This document shows, piece after piece, positions 34,332 to 43,700 of a DNA stretch of 64,000 nucleotides (positions are counted from its first letter, which is position 1; each line of letters opens with the position of its first letter). The notes beneath the pieces were generated by a model. That model was not told the origin of the DNA, ran no database searches, and saw only the letters and a list, made by a program, of their open reading frames with translations. The stretch spans positions 8,423 to 72,422 of the forward strand of contig JBIQJY010000011.1 in NCBI GenBank assembly GCA_044507065.1, read 5' to 3'. The position numbers and the translations under genes are program-made. Origin of the DNA: SCN-69-37 sp044507065. GTDB lineage: Bacteria > Acidobacteriota > Vicinamibacteria > Vicinamibacterales > SCN-69-37.

Positions 34332-35498
34332 CTACCGGATGCCGAGAATGATCTCGTTGGTGAGCTGATCGAGCTTCTCGTATCCGAGACCGCGCGCGGC
34401 GAGCACCGCGCGGTCGAGCGGCGCGTCGAGAACGGCGTCGCGCTGCCCCGACGAGTACTTCGCAAACGACGGCGCGGCCTGACCGGCCTCGTGCGCCGCC
34501 TTGACGATCGCCTGGATCTCGGCGTCGGCGTTCCAGCGCTTCGCCTTCTCCTTCATGATCAGGTAGGTGCGCATGCAGCCACGCGCGAACTCCTTCACGC
34601 CCTCGTAGTCCTCGGTGCGATAGGCGTGCGCATCGAAGTGACGCGGCCCGTCGTAGCCGACGTCCTCGAGGAACTTCACGAGGAAGAACGTCGCCTTCAG
34701 GTTGGCGGCACCGAAGCGGAAGTCTTGGTCGTACCGGCCGCTCACCTGATCGTTCAGGTCGATGTGGAACAGCTTGCCGGCCTCCCAGGCCTGGGCGACG
34801 GCGTGCGTGAAATTGAGGCCCGCCATCGTCTCGTGGGCCACTTCCGGGTTGACGCCAACCATCTCGGGATGCCCCAGCGTCGGGATGAGCCCCAGATAGT
34901 TGCCCGTGGTCGCCATGTAGATGTCGCCGCGCGGCTCGTTGGGCTTGGCCTCGAGCGCGAAGCGATAGCCGTAGCCGCGATCGATCGAGTATTCGCAGAG
35001 GAAGTCGATTGCCTCGCGCAGCCGCTTCACCGCGTCGTCGGGCCGGCGGCAGGCGTCGGTCTCGGTGCCCTCGCGCCCGCCCCAGAGCACGAACGTCTTC
35101 GCCCCGAGCTCGGCGCCCAGATCCATGGCCCGCATGGTCTTCTGGACGGCATAGGCGCGCACGGCCGGATCGTTCGCCGTGAAGGCGCCGTCCTTGAAGA
35201 CCGGGTCGGAGAAGAGCGACACGGTGGCCATGGGCACGACGATGCCGTGCTTCTCGCACGCGCGCCGGAAGGCCGTCACGATGCGGTCGCGGTCGGCCGG
35301 CGTGGCATCGATGGGCACGAGGTCGTTGTCGTGGAAGTTCACGCCCCAGGCGCCGACCTCCCCGAGCATGGCAACGGCATCGACCGGATCGAGTACCGGT
35401 CGTACTTCCGACCCGAATGGATCGCGGCCGCGATTACCGATGGTCCAGAGACCGAACGAGAACTTGTCTGCGGGGCGCGGGGTGTATGAATCCGACAT
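34332..35498 (-). CDS. xylA: Xylose isomerase
   Basis: 388 residues, the size of the class I (Streptomyces-type) enzymes. D-xylose to D-xylulose in a TIM barrel with two divalent metals. Catalytic His56 and Asp59 lie in NFHDNDL; metal/substrate residues are in LEAKPNEPRGDIYMA (Lys and Glu) and FHIDLNDQ. ATG at 35498 follows GAGAGG; the reading frame is open upstream through xylB but without homology. Last gene of the pentose operon, ten bases after xylB. Confidence 0.96.
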   Translation of the reverse strand: MSDSYTPRPADKFSFGLWTIGNRGRDPFGSEVRPVLDPVDAVAMLGEVGAWGVNFHDNDLVPIDATPADRDRIVTAFRRACEKHGIVVPMATVSLFSDPVFKDGAFTANDPAVRAYAVQKTMRAMDLGAELGAKTFVLWGGREGTETDACRRPDDAVKRLREAIDFLCEYSIDRGYGYRFALEAKPNEPRGDIYMATTGNYLGLIPTLGHPEMVGVNPEVAHETMAGLNFTHAVAQAWEAGKLFHIDLNDQVSGRYDQDFRFGAANLKATFFLVKFLEDVGYDGPRHFDAHAYRTEDYEGVKEFARGCMRTYLIMKEKAKRWNADAEIQAIVKAAHEAGQAAPSFAKYSSGQRDAVLDAPLDRAVLAARGLGYEKLDQLTNEIILGIR

Positions 35499-35508
35499 GA
35501 AGGACCTC

Positions 35509-37011
35509 TCAGGACTGTGAAGCGCCCCGGTAGACATCACGAAGCGCGGGATAGATGCGTTGGAACTGGGCGTACCGGGTATCGAGCACGGCTGCCGCCG
35601 CCGGGTTGGGCGGCGTGACGGCCCGGGTGCGCACGACGGTGTCGCACGCCTCGTCGACCGACGGCCAGAGGCCGGCGCCGACACCGGCCAGCAGTGCCGC
35701 GCCATAGGCCGCGCCTTCCTCGGCCACGACTGTCTCGACGGCGTGACCGTAGACCGCAGCCTGGATGTCCCGCCAGAGCGGCGACCGCGCGCCGCCGCCG
35801 CCGACACGGACGCGGCTGACCGGAAGGTCGAGCTCCTGGAAGATGCCGAAGCTGTCGCGCAGGCTGAACGCCACGCCCTCGAGCACGGCGCGCACGACGT
35901 GCCCGCGCGTATGGCTTGCCGCCAGGCCGAGCAGCGCGCCGCGCACGTCCGGGTCCGCGTGCGGCGTGCGCTCGCCCATCAGGTAGGGCGCCCACAGTAC
36001 GCCGTCGGAACCGGGCGGCACCGCCGCGGCGTCCTGTGTCATCTGGTCATAGCCCGCGTCATCCGATCCGATGCCCCACTGATCGCGCAGCCAGCGGAGC
36101 GACAGGCCGGCCGCCTGGGTCACGCCCATCACGTGCCAGCGGCCCGGAATGGCGTGACAGAACGTGTGAATGCGTCCCTTGCGATCGAGGGCGGGCCGTT
36201 CGGTTGCGGCAAAGACCACACCCGACGTGCCAATCGTCACGCTGACCGTCCCGGGGCGCGTGATCCCCATGCCGACGGCACCGGCCGCCTGGTCTCCGGC
36301 GCCTGCCACGATGGGCGTCCCGGCAGCGAGCCCGGTCAACGCAGCGGCCTCGGCCGAGACCTGCGCGCAGACGGCTGGTGATTCGAAGACCTCCGGCAGG
36401 ATCTGCCGGGCGATGCCGGTGGCCGCCAGCATATCGTCGGACCACTGCCGCCGGGCCACATCGAGCAGCAGCGTGCCCGACGCGTCGGCGACGTCGATGG
36501 CGTGCACGCCGCTGAGCTTCAGACGCACGTAGTCCTTCGGCAGCAGGACGTGCCGGACGCGCGACCACGTCTCGGGCTCGTGCGTGCGCACCCATAGCAG
36601 TTTCGTCAGGGTGAAGTTGGTCAGCGCCGGGTTCGACGTCAGTTCGAGCAGCCGTTCGGGCCCGACCTCGCGTTCGAGCCACCGGCACTCGGCCGCCGTC
36701 CGCTGGTCGGCCCAGATGATGGCCGGACGCAGCACCTCTCCGGCGGCGTCGAGCAGCACGGCGCCGTGCATCTGCCCCGAGAGGCCGACCGAGGTGATGG
36801 CCGACGGTGCGAGCCCGCTCTCGGCCAGCACCGCGCGCACGGCTCCGATGGCCGCCTGCCACCAGTCGCCCGGGTCCTGTTCGGCCCAGGCGGGACCGGG
36901 CGATGCAAACGCCACGTGCGGTTTCGTCGACGACGCCAGGATCCGGCCGGTTTCGTCGACCACCAGGGCGCGCGAGCCGCCCGTACCGATATCGATGCCG
37001 AGGATGGGAAT
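35509..37011 (-). CDS. xylB: Xylulokinase, probable ATT start codon
   Basis: FGGY kinase, 500 residues if started at ATT (37009-37011). It phosphorylates D-xylulose to xylulose 5-phosphate. Family motifs: phosphate-binding ILGIDIGTGGSRALVVDETG at the N-terminus, GLSGQMHGAVLLD, IWADQRTAAECRWL, GTSGVVF and the C-terminal VGGGGARSPLW. In-frame codons between the upstream stop (37033) and 36963 include no ATG, GTG or TTG; the first GTG (36963) would cut off the DIGTGGSR loop. GGAG (37018-37021) lies six bases before the ATT. A sequencing error is the main alternative. Confidence 0.9.
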   Translation of the reverse strand: MPILGIDIGTGGSRALVVDETGRILASSTKPHVAFASPGPAWAEQDPGDWWQAAIGAVRAVLAESGLAPSAITSVGLSGQMHGAVLLDAAGEVLRPAIIWADQRTAAECRWLEREVGPERLLELTSNPALTNFTLTKLLWVRTHEPETWSRVRHVLLPKDYVRLKLSGVHAIDVADASGTLLLDVARRQWSDDMLAATGIARQILPEVFESPAVCAQVSAEAAALTGLAAGTPIVAGAGDQAAGAVGMGITRPGTVSVTIGTSGVVFAATERPALDRKGRIHTFCHAIPGRWHVMGVTQAAGLSLRWLRDQWGIGSDDAGYDQMTQDAAAVPPGSDGVLWAPYLMGERTPHADPDVRGALLGLAASHTRGHVVRAVLEGVAFSLRDSFGIFQELDLPVSRVRVGGGGARSPLWRDIQAAVYGHAVETVVAEEGAAYGAALLAGVGAGLWPSVDEACDTVVRTRAVTPPNPAAAAVLDTRYAQFQRIYPALRDVYRGASQS

Positions 37012-37017
37012 GACCGG

Positions 37018-37021
37018 CTCC
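37018..37021 (-). promoter_or_regulatory. Shine-Dalgarno of xylB
   Basis: GGAG on the minus strand, six bases before the ATT at 37011; supports initiation at the non-canonical codon. Confidence 0.6.
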
Positions 37022-37032
37022 GTGTGAAGGTC

Positions 37033-38274
37033 TTACGACCGGAACGCCTGGCGGCCGATCCCCTGCGCGGGAATCCCCTGCGCCGCCAGCACTTCGTGCT
37101 GCAGGGCGTACATGCTGGCGGCCGCCTCATCGATGTGCCGCACGAACGCAATCGATCCCTGCAGGATCGGTTTGAGCCGCTCCCGATCCTGGATGCGCGC
37201 CTTCGGATACTCGTGTTCGACGACCAGGTGCGTATTCGCGACGTCGAGCGACAGCAGTTCACGTGCGGCCAGCTGATGGTCGAGCCAGTCCACCGTCCGG
37301 TTCTGCAGGTATGCCAGCGGATCGTGCTTCGCCGTGCCCGGCAGCTCGTGTTCGCAGAGGACGACCTGCTTCTTCCACGCGTTGGCCTGGTCGGCCGGAT
37401 TGGGCGACGGTTTTCCGTCCTTCCAGTCGCCGCGGTCGATGGACTGGCCGCCATAGCCCCAGGCCGACACGCCCTGGGGATCGATGACCTGCCCCTTGAC
37501 GTGGAAGCCGCCGATGAGGAACCCGTAGCCCTGATCCTTCAAGTACTGGAAGATCGACCGGGTGTCCTGCCCCATCAGCACGGCGTGCGAGGGATCGTAG
37601 TGGATACGGAACTGGTCGCCGACGCCGTGTTTCTCGCAGATCCGGTGCAGGGCAATCCAGGGCCCTGGGGCATAGGCGATGTTGTTGTGGAACAGGTCGG
37701 TCGTGTTCCAGCCGGGCATCGGACACTGTTCGACGCGGTAGGTGATGCCGCGCGCCTTGGCTTCCTTGAGCAGCGGCACGAAGTGTTCCTCGAAGTCGAG
37801 CAGGTTCTGGTCCATCGACCGCTCGACGTTGCGGCCGACGAAGCCGCACACCGCGTCGACGCCAAGCAGCGCGGCCGTATCGAACACCCGCAGCATGAAG
37901 TCGATCTTCTTCTGCCGCACGGCAGGGTCGTGGTGCAGCAGGTTGTCGAAATACCCCAGGTCCGACAGGCCGACGCCCGTGGCCGACATCGCGGCGCGCA
38001 CGCGGGTGGCCCGCACCTTGTCGAACGGCTGGCGCAGGTCGAGCGTGTTGGCGACCGGGTCGAGCATCGCCTCGGCGGGCACGTCACTTTCGCTCGGGTG
38101 GAGCGCCGCCGACAGCTGCACGTAGCTGGCGCCAATCTCGCTCGCGAACTGCAGCCAGTCCTCAATCGCGCGATCGGGATCCGGATCGCGCACCTCGCGC
38201 GGGGTGAGCTCCTGGAGCGCCGCCGTCAGGACGCCCACTTTCATGAACTTCGGATCGAACGTCTTCGTTGCCAT
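37033..38274 (-). CDS. Xylose-isomerase-like TIM-barrel sugar isomerase/epimerase
   Basis: 413 residues. AP-endonuclease-2/xylose isomerase-like TIM barrel: SEIGASYVQLSAALHPSES, GLSDLGYFDNLLHHDP, metal-site YRVEQCPMPGWNTTDLF, FRIHYDPSHAVLMGQD and GFHVKGQVIDPQG. The acid/histidine residues expected for a two-step metal-dependent isomerase are present. Its place between an oxidoreductase and xylB suggests a sugar or sugar-acid isomerase or epimerase feeding the pentose pathway; exact substrate unknown. It overlaps its upstream neighbour by one base (TGATG). Confidence 0.78.
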   Translation of the reverse strand: MATKTFDPKFMKVGVLTAALQELTPREVRDPDPDRAIEDWLQFASEIGASYVQLSAALHPSESDVPAEAMLDPVANTLDLRQPFDKVRATRVRAAMSATGVGLSDLGYFDNLLHHDPAVRQKKIDFMLRVFDTAALLGVDAVCGFVGRNVERSMDQNLLDFEEHFVPLLKEAKARGITYRVEQCPMPGWNTTDLFHNNIAYAPGPWIALHRICEKHGVGDQFRIHYDPSHAVLMGQDTRSIFQYLKDQGYGFLIGGFHVKGQVIDPQGVSAWGYGGQSIDRGDWKDGKPSPNPADQANAWKKQVVLCEHELPGTAKHDPLAYLQNRTVDWLDHQLAARELLSLDVANTHLVVEHEYPKARIQDRERLKPILQGSIAFVRHIDEAAASMYALQHEVLAAQGIPAQGIGRQAFRS

Positions 38275-39437
38275 CAGTACTCCACCTTCGTCCAGACGCT
38301 GCCGGCCCGCGCGCTCTTCAGGATCGCGTCGACGATGGCGTTGGCGCGGTATCCGTCCTCGAACGTGGCGAAGGCCGGGGGATGGGGATCGGTCGGTTTC
38401 TTGCCGGCCTGGATGAATCCGTAGATGTCACTCATGATGTTGCTGAAGGCATCGGCCCAGGCCTCCTGGTGGCCGCCGGGAAGGTGCGCATAGTGGCGCA
38501 CCTCGGGGTCGAGCAGGCCCGGATCCTTCGGCAGGATTTCCGACGCCTTGTCGCGGTGGCCGATCCAGAGTTCGTTCTGCTGCTCCTGGTGCCAGCGGAT
38601 CGAGGCCTCCGACCCGCACACTTCGAACATCAGATCATTCTTGTGGCCCGCGCAGACCTGCCCGGCCGTGAAGACGCCCTTCGCGCCGTTGTCGAACCGG
38701 ATGAGCACGGAGGCCAGATCCTCGACCTTGATGTCGATGAGATCGAACTCCTCGTTGGCCGACGCCGCGGCAAATGCCTCGCGCCGACCGCGCGGCTTCT
38801 TGCGCTGCGGCACGACGGTCGAGATGTCGCCCAGCACGTGCGTGATCCGCAGGCCGGTGACGTGCTGCACCAGGTCGCACCAGTGCGATCCGATATCGCC
38901 CAGGGCCGACGACTCACCGCCCTTGTCGGGCTCGAGGCGCCAGGAATAGTCCGTATCGCGCAGCAGCCAGTCCTGGATATAGTGGCCGTAGACGAACGTC
39001 GGCTTGCCGATGCGGCCCTTCTCAATCGAGACGCGCGCCTGCTGGACGAGCGGGTTGCCGCGGTAAGAAAAGGTCACGCCGTTGAACACGCCGGCCTTGG
39101 CGGCCTGGTCGCGCAGCTTGCGCGCCTCGTCGGCGGTCAGCGCCAGCGGCTTGTCGGAGACGACATGTTTGCCGGCCGCCATGATGGCCGCGTTGACGGG
39201 ATAGTGCAGGAAGTTGGGCGTGGCGTTGTGGACAACGTGCACGTCCGGATCCGCGAGCATCGCCTCGTAGTTCCCGTAGGCTTTCGGGACATTCAACTGG
39301 TCGGCCTTCTCGCGCGCCAGGGCCTCGTTCATGTCGGCCACCGCGACAACGTCGACGAAGCCGAGCCGACGGACGGCGTTGATGTGCTGCGGCCCGATGA
39401 ATCCGGCGCCGACGATGCCCATTCCGATTCGCTTCAC
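38274..39437 (-). CDS. Gfo/Idh/MocA-family NAD(P)-dependent sugar oxidoreductase
   Basis: 387 residues from GTG at 39437, preceded by GTGAGGGG. Rossmann motif GIVGAGFIGPQHINA near residues 7-21; the conserved SDKPLALTADEARKL with the EKP-type catalytic lysine; C-terminal domain with GDIGSHWCDLVQHVTG. Such enzymes oxidise or reduce hydroxyls of sugars, inositols or glycosides. First gene of the minus-strand pentose operon, with an operator-like palindrome about 50 bases upstream. Confidence 0.85.
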   Translation of the reverse strand: MKRIGMGIVGAGFIGPQHINAVRRLGFVDVVAVADMNEALAREKADQLNVPKAYGNYEAMLADPDVHVVHNATPNFLHYPVNAAIMAAGKHVVSDKPLALTADEARKLRDQAAKAGVFNGVTFSYRGNPLVQQARVSIEKGRIGKPTFVYGHYIQDWLLRDTDYSWRLEPDKGGESSALGDIGSHWCDLVQHVTGLRITHVLGDISTVVPQRKKPRGRREAFAAASANEEFDLIDIKVEDLASVLIRFDNGAKGVFTAGQVCAGHKNDLMFEVCGSEASIRWHQEQQNELWIGHRDKASEILPKDPGLLDPEVRHYAHLPGGHQEAWADAFSNIMSDIYGFIQAGKKPTDPHPPAFATFEDGYRANAIVDAILKSARAGSVWTKVEY

Positions 39438-39483
39438 ACACCCCTCACTTTCCCGCAGCGGGCGGCCGGCCCCGCGCGGCCGC

Positions 39484-39495
39484 GGAACCGTTTCC
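39484..39495. promoter_or_regulatory. LacI-type operator before the pentose operon
   Basis: GGAACCGTTTCC, an imperfect palindrome around a central CG. Its right half CGTTTCC (39489-39495) is identical to the half-site in front of the adjacent lacI-family gene. It lies about 34 bases downstream of a candidate -10 (TACAAT, 39529-39534, minus strand), so binding would block elongation. Confidence 0.6.
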
Positions 39496-39528
39496 ACCCC
39501 GATAATCACACAGGCTTTCGAGTCGCCG

Positions 39529-39534
39529 ATTGTA
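39529..39534 (-). promoter_or_regulatory. Candidate -10 of the pentose operon
   Basis: TACAAT on the minus strand, 92 bases upstream of the first gene's GTG; no clear -35 is visible. Confidence 0.4.
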
Positions 39535-39554
39535 GCGGATTTCGGCGCCGGCGC

Positions 39555-40655
39555 CTACTCGCCGCCGGCGGCCAGATCCGAACGGACGACCGGCTTGAGG
39601 TGCCCCTTCTCGGTCACCGGGACGATGCGCGCACTGCTCTCGCGCGGCAGGAGGGTCATGCGGAACTGAATCTGCTCGACCTTGCCCGGTGCGGCAATCG
39701 CCTCGAACAGGCGCCGGCACGCCACCCGGCCCATGTCGCGGATCGGCTGTGCCACTGTCGTCAGCGACGGCCATGAGAGCGCGCCCAGCGTGAGTCCGTC
39801 GAAGCCGGCCACCGATACGTCCTGGGGGACGCGCACACCGCGTTCGTGCGCCACACGCAGGAACCCCAGCGCCAGCGCGTCGTTGGCAAAGACAATGGCC
39901 GTCATCGGGAGCGGCCGACCGAGCAGCGACCGGGCGAACGTCGTGCCGGTCTCGATGGCCCAGCCCCCGCACGAGTAGATGAGTGACGGATCGAGCCGCA
40001 GCCGGCGCCGGGCCAGGCCCTCGCGCAGCCCGCGCAGCCGGTGCCGCGAGTCGAGCGAATGCGCGGGGCCGCCGGCAAACGCGATCCGCGTATGGCCGAG
40101 ATCGGCGAGGTGGTCGGCAATCATGCTGCCGGCCTCGACGTTGTTGCAGTTGAGCACCTGCACGTCGGGCAGCCGCTCGTCGGGGGCCACGACCACGACG
40201 GGCAGCTTCGCCTGCAGCGCCGCATGCACGATCGGGCGATCGCGCCGCTGCGTCTTGGCCAGGATCATCCCGTCGATGCGATGCTCCCGAATCCATCCGA
40301 AAACGAGCGCGGGGTCGTAGCGTCCGAGCAGTTCGAGGCTGGCGAGCATCAGGCTCGAGTCGCGCGAGGCCAGTTCCTCCTCGATCCCGAGCAGCACCTG
40401 CACGAACCACGGGTCCTCGATCGAATCGACGACGACCCCGATGCTGCCGCGCCGGCCGAGGCTGAGGTTGCGCGCCGTCCACGAGCGGCTGTAGCCGAGG
40501 GTTTCGATGACCTGCGCCAGCCGCGCGCGCACTTCCGGGCTCACGTAATGGCCGTTCAGGAACCGCGAGACGGTGCTGACGGCCACGCCGGCCTGCGCGG
40601 CAACGACGGCGATGGTGGGTTTCTTCGTTCCGGCGCTACGTGGGGCGGCAGCCAT
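39555..40655 (-). CDS. LacI-family transcriptional regulator
   Basis: 366 residues. N-terminal helix-turn-helix plus hinge helix (about 13-65: TIAVVAAQAGVAVSTVSRFL) and a periplasmic-binding-like sugar-sensing domain (GSIGVVVDSIEDPWFVQVLL; TAIVFANDALALGFLRVA; VSVAGFDGLTLGALSWPSLT). It likely represses the adjacent xyl-type operon until a pentose-derived inducer binds. A perfect palindrome sits inside its own promoter, implying autoregulation. Confidence 0.93.
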   Translation of the reverse strand: MAAAPRSAGTKKPTIAVVAAQAGVAVSTVSRFLNGHYVSPEVRARLAQVIETLGYSRSWTARNLSLGRRGSIGVVVDSIEDPWFVQVLLGIEEELASRDSSLMLASLELLGRYDPALVFGWIREHRIDGMILAKTQRRDRPIVHAALQAKLPVVVVAPDERLPDVQVLNCNNVEAGSMIADHLADLGHTRIAFAGGPAHSLDSRHRLRGLREGLARRRLRLDPSLIYSCGGWAIETGTTFARSLLGRPLPMTAIVFANDALALGFLRVAHERGVRVPQDVSVAGFDGLTLGALSWPSLTTVAQPIRDMGRVACRRLFEAIAAPGKVEQIQFRMTLLPRESSARIVPVTEKGHLKPVVRSDLAAGGE

Positions 40656-40669
40656 GGTGCACTGCCCGC

Positions 40670-40694
40670 ATCATAGCGTTTCCAGGCGGAAACG
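40670..40694 (-). promoter_or_regulatory. Promoter and palindromic operator of the lacI-family gene
   Basis: -10 TATGAT (40670-40675, minus strand) 14 bases before the ATG, directly preceded by a perfect inverted repeat CGTTTCC (40677-40683)-AGGC-GGAAACG (40688-40694). The palindrome occupies the -35/-10 spacer. Confidence 0.7.
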
Positions 40695-40702
40695 TGCGCG
40701 AC

Positions 40703-43700
40703 TCAGGCCTGCGGCGTCGCGCCGGCGGCTGGACGCGCCCGCACGCGCGCGGTTTCCACAATCAATTCGCGAATGCCGTCGGCGCCGACGGGCTTGGTGA
40801 CGTGGCGATCGAAGCCGGCTTCCTCGGCCGACCGCACGTGCTCGGCCCCGGCGTAGCCGGTCAACGCCACGAGACGCGGCCGCTGCCCGTCGTGGCGCAG
40901 CCGGCGCGCCAGATCCAGCCCGTTCAGCTCGCCCGGCAGCCCGATGTCGCAGAGCACCAGGTCCGGCCCGTCCCGGAGCGCCAGTTCGATCCCCTCGTGC
41001 GCGGTGTGCGCCACTGACACGCGGTGGCCCTCGATCTCCAGGAGCAGCCGCAGTGTCTCGGCCGCGTCGCGGTTGTCCTCGACCACGAGCACCGATAGCC
41101 GCTCGGACGGCGCCGCTGCGAGCCCAGGCACCGCCGCAATCGTGGGCGAGGCAATCGTGGGCAGGACGACATCGAACCGCGTGCCACACCCGGCGCCCGC
41201 GCTCGATACGGCCACCGTGCCCTCGTGCAGTTCGACAAGGCCTTTCACCAGCGCGAGTCCGAGGCCCAGACCACCCGGGCTTCGATCGAGCGTCTGCCCG
41301 GCCTGACTGAACGGCTCGAAGATGCGCGGCAGGAGATCCGCCGTGATCCCCGACCCGTTGTCCTCGACCTCGAGCCTTGCGGTGCCGTTGTCGAGCCTCG
41401 CGAGCGCGACGCGCACGACGCCGCCCGGCGGCGTGAACTTCCGGACGTTGTGCAGCAGATTGCCGAGCACCTGCGCCAGCCGCGTGCCGTCGCCGTCGAC
41501 GAACACCGGCTCCTCGGGTACGTCCAGGTGGACGACCAGGTTGGCGGCATCGAGGAACCGCGCGTAGTCGGCCACGGTCTGGCGCGCCGTCACGGCGAGA
41601 TCGACCGGTGCCCGCTGCAGCACGAGCCGGCCCCGCGAGAGCCGCGACACGTCGAGAAGATCGTCGACGAGGCGGGTGATGTGGACCACCTGGCGCTCGA
41701 CGATCTCGCGTGCCAGGCGGCGCGACGCCTCGTCGAGGTTGGGGGCGCCGAGCACCTCGACGGCCGTGCGGATGGGCGCCAGCGGATTGCGCAGTTCGTG
41801 CGCCAGCATTGCGAGAAAGGCATCCTTCTGCCGATCGGCATCGCGGCGGCCCTCTTCCACCATGTGCCGTTCGGTGACGTCGATGGTCAGGCCCGCCACG
41901 AGCACGATGCCACCGTGCTCATCGCTCGAGACGGTGTACGCACGCTCGTGGACCCATCGCAGTTCGCCGGACGGGATGACGATGCGGTACTCGACGTCGT
42001 AGTCGGCGCGCCCGGCGAGAAAGGCATCGAACGCGTCCCGCAACCGCTGGCGATCCCCGGCATGCACGAACCGCGACCAGTAGCGGCCCCGCGCCTCGAG
42101 CGACGCTTCGGGGATGTTCCACACGCGCTGAAAACCGGAGCTGACGTACTGCATCTCGAGCGGCGCGCGCCCGCCCGATTCGGCGGCGCGCACCCGGTTG
42201 GACGCATCGACGATCCACAGCCCGGCATCGAGGTGGTCGGCCAGCTGACGGAAGCGCTCGTCGCTCTCGCGGAGGGCCGCCTGCGCGCGACGCTGGTCGT
42301 CGCCCGCCTTCTTGAGCAGCGTCGTCTCCACCGTGGATCCAACGAGCCCCTGGAACACCCCGTCGTCGGCCACGAACGGACGTCCATTGTCGAGCACCCA
42401 GACGATGCGCCCGTCGGCGGTGCGCAGGCGATACTCCGCGGTAAAGGTGTCGCGCCGGCGGTGCGCGTCGATCAGCCGCTCGCGTACCGCGTCGCGGTCG
42501 TCCTCGTGCACACGCTCGAGCCATCCGAAGCCAAGTCCGCTCTCGTCCTCGGGCGCCAGTCCCGTCAGCAGGTACCAGTCGCGACTCCGGAATGTCGTGG
42601 CTCCGGTCCGCTGCGTGGCCCACAGCGTGGCCGGGGCGATGTCGGCAAGCTGCCGCACCTGGCGCTCGGCGCGGCGGCGCCCGCGCTCCCCGAGCCGCTG
42701 CCGCGTGATGTCGAACGACACGCCCGTGGCCAGCCGGCTGCCGTCGGGCTGGGCCACGATGGCCGCGCGCCCCCCGACCCAGCGGATGCGGCCGTCGGGA
42801 TCGATGATCCGGTGTTCGTACTCCCAGGCCCCTCCGTCGAGCAGCCACTGCTCGAACTCCGCCGTCATCGAGGCCATGTCATCGGGGTGGATGGCCCCGA
42901 ACGCGGAGGCATGCGTCACATCCGCGTCGGCAGCCAGGCCCAGAAGCTCGCGCTGGCGCGCATCGACGATCGAGTCGCTCGTGCCGACCGTCCACTGCCA
43001 CGTGCCCATACCGGCGCCGTCGATCGCGAGGCGCAGACGGGTGGCCGCAGTCAGGAGCGACGAAGACTGCCGATCGACTTCATCCGCCAGTCGACGATTG
43101 GCCTCGTCGAGTTCACGCGATGTACGACGCACCTGCGTCGCCGCGGCGCCGAGGGTGATGAAACAGAGACTGCAGACGACGAGCAGCCCGGGCAGACCGG
43201 TGACGATGCGATCGAACGGCACATCGGCGTACAGCCCCAGCCCGGCGTGCGTGGCCGCTGTCGCAGCGATTGACGCGACGAGCATGCCGAGGGCCGCACC
43301 CGGCACGCGGAACCGCAGCGTGAGCCACAGGAGCGGCGGCAGCACCGTAAAGCCGCGCGGTGTGCCGGTGGAGGGTGTCCAGTACGCCTGCGCGAGCGCC
43401 GCCACCACCAGCGTGAATGCTGCGGCCGCCTCCAACCGACGAGCGGGGGTGAGTTCCCGCGCGAATGACCGCCACCCGCTGCCGCCGATGAGCCACAGCG
43501 GCGACGCGAGCACGAGGCCGAGCATGTGCGAGACGGCCAGCCGGAACCAGAGTCCCGCCAGATCGCCGGTCACGGCGCCGGCCCACGCCGCCGCAACGCC
43601 GATCGTCGCGTGCAGCGCCGCGCCGCCGACGCAGAGTATGGCGAAGAACCGCAGGACGGCTGGCGTCTCGCCGAAGTCGGTGGCAGGCAGTGAGCGCCAC

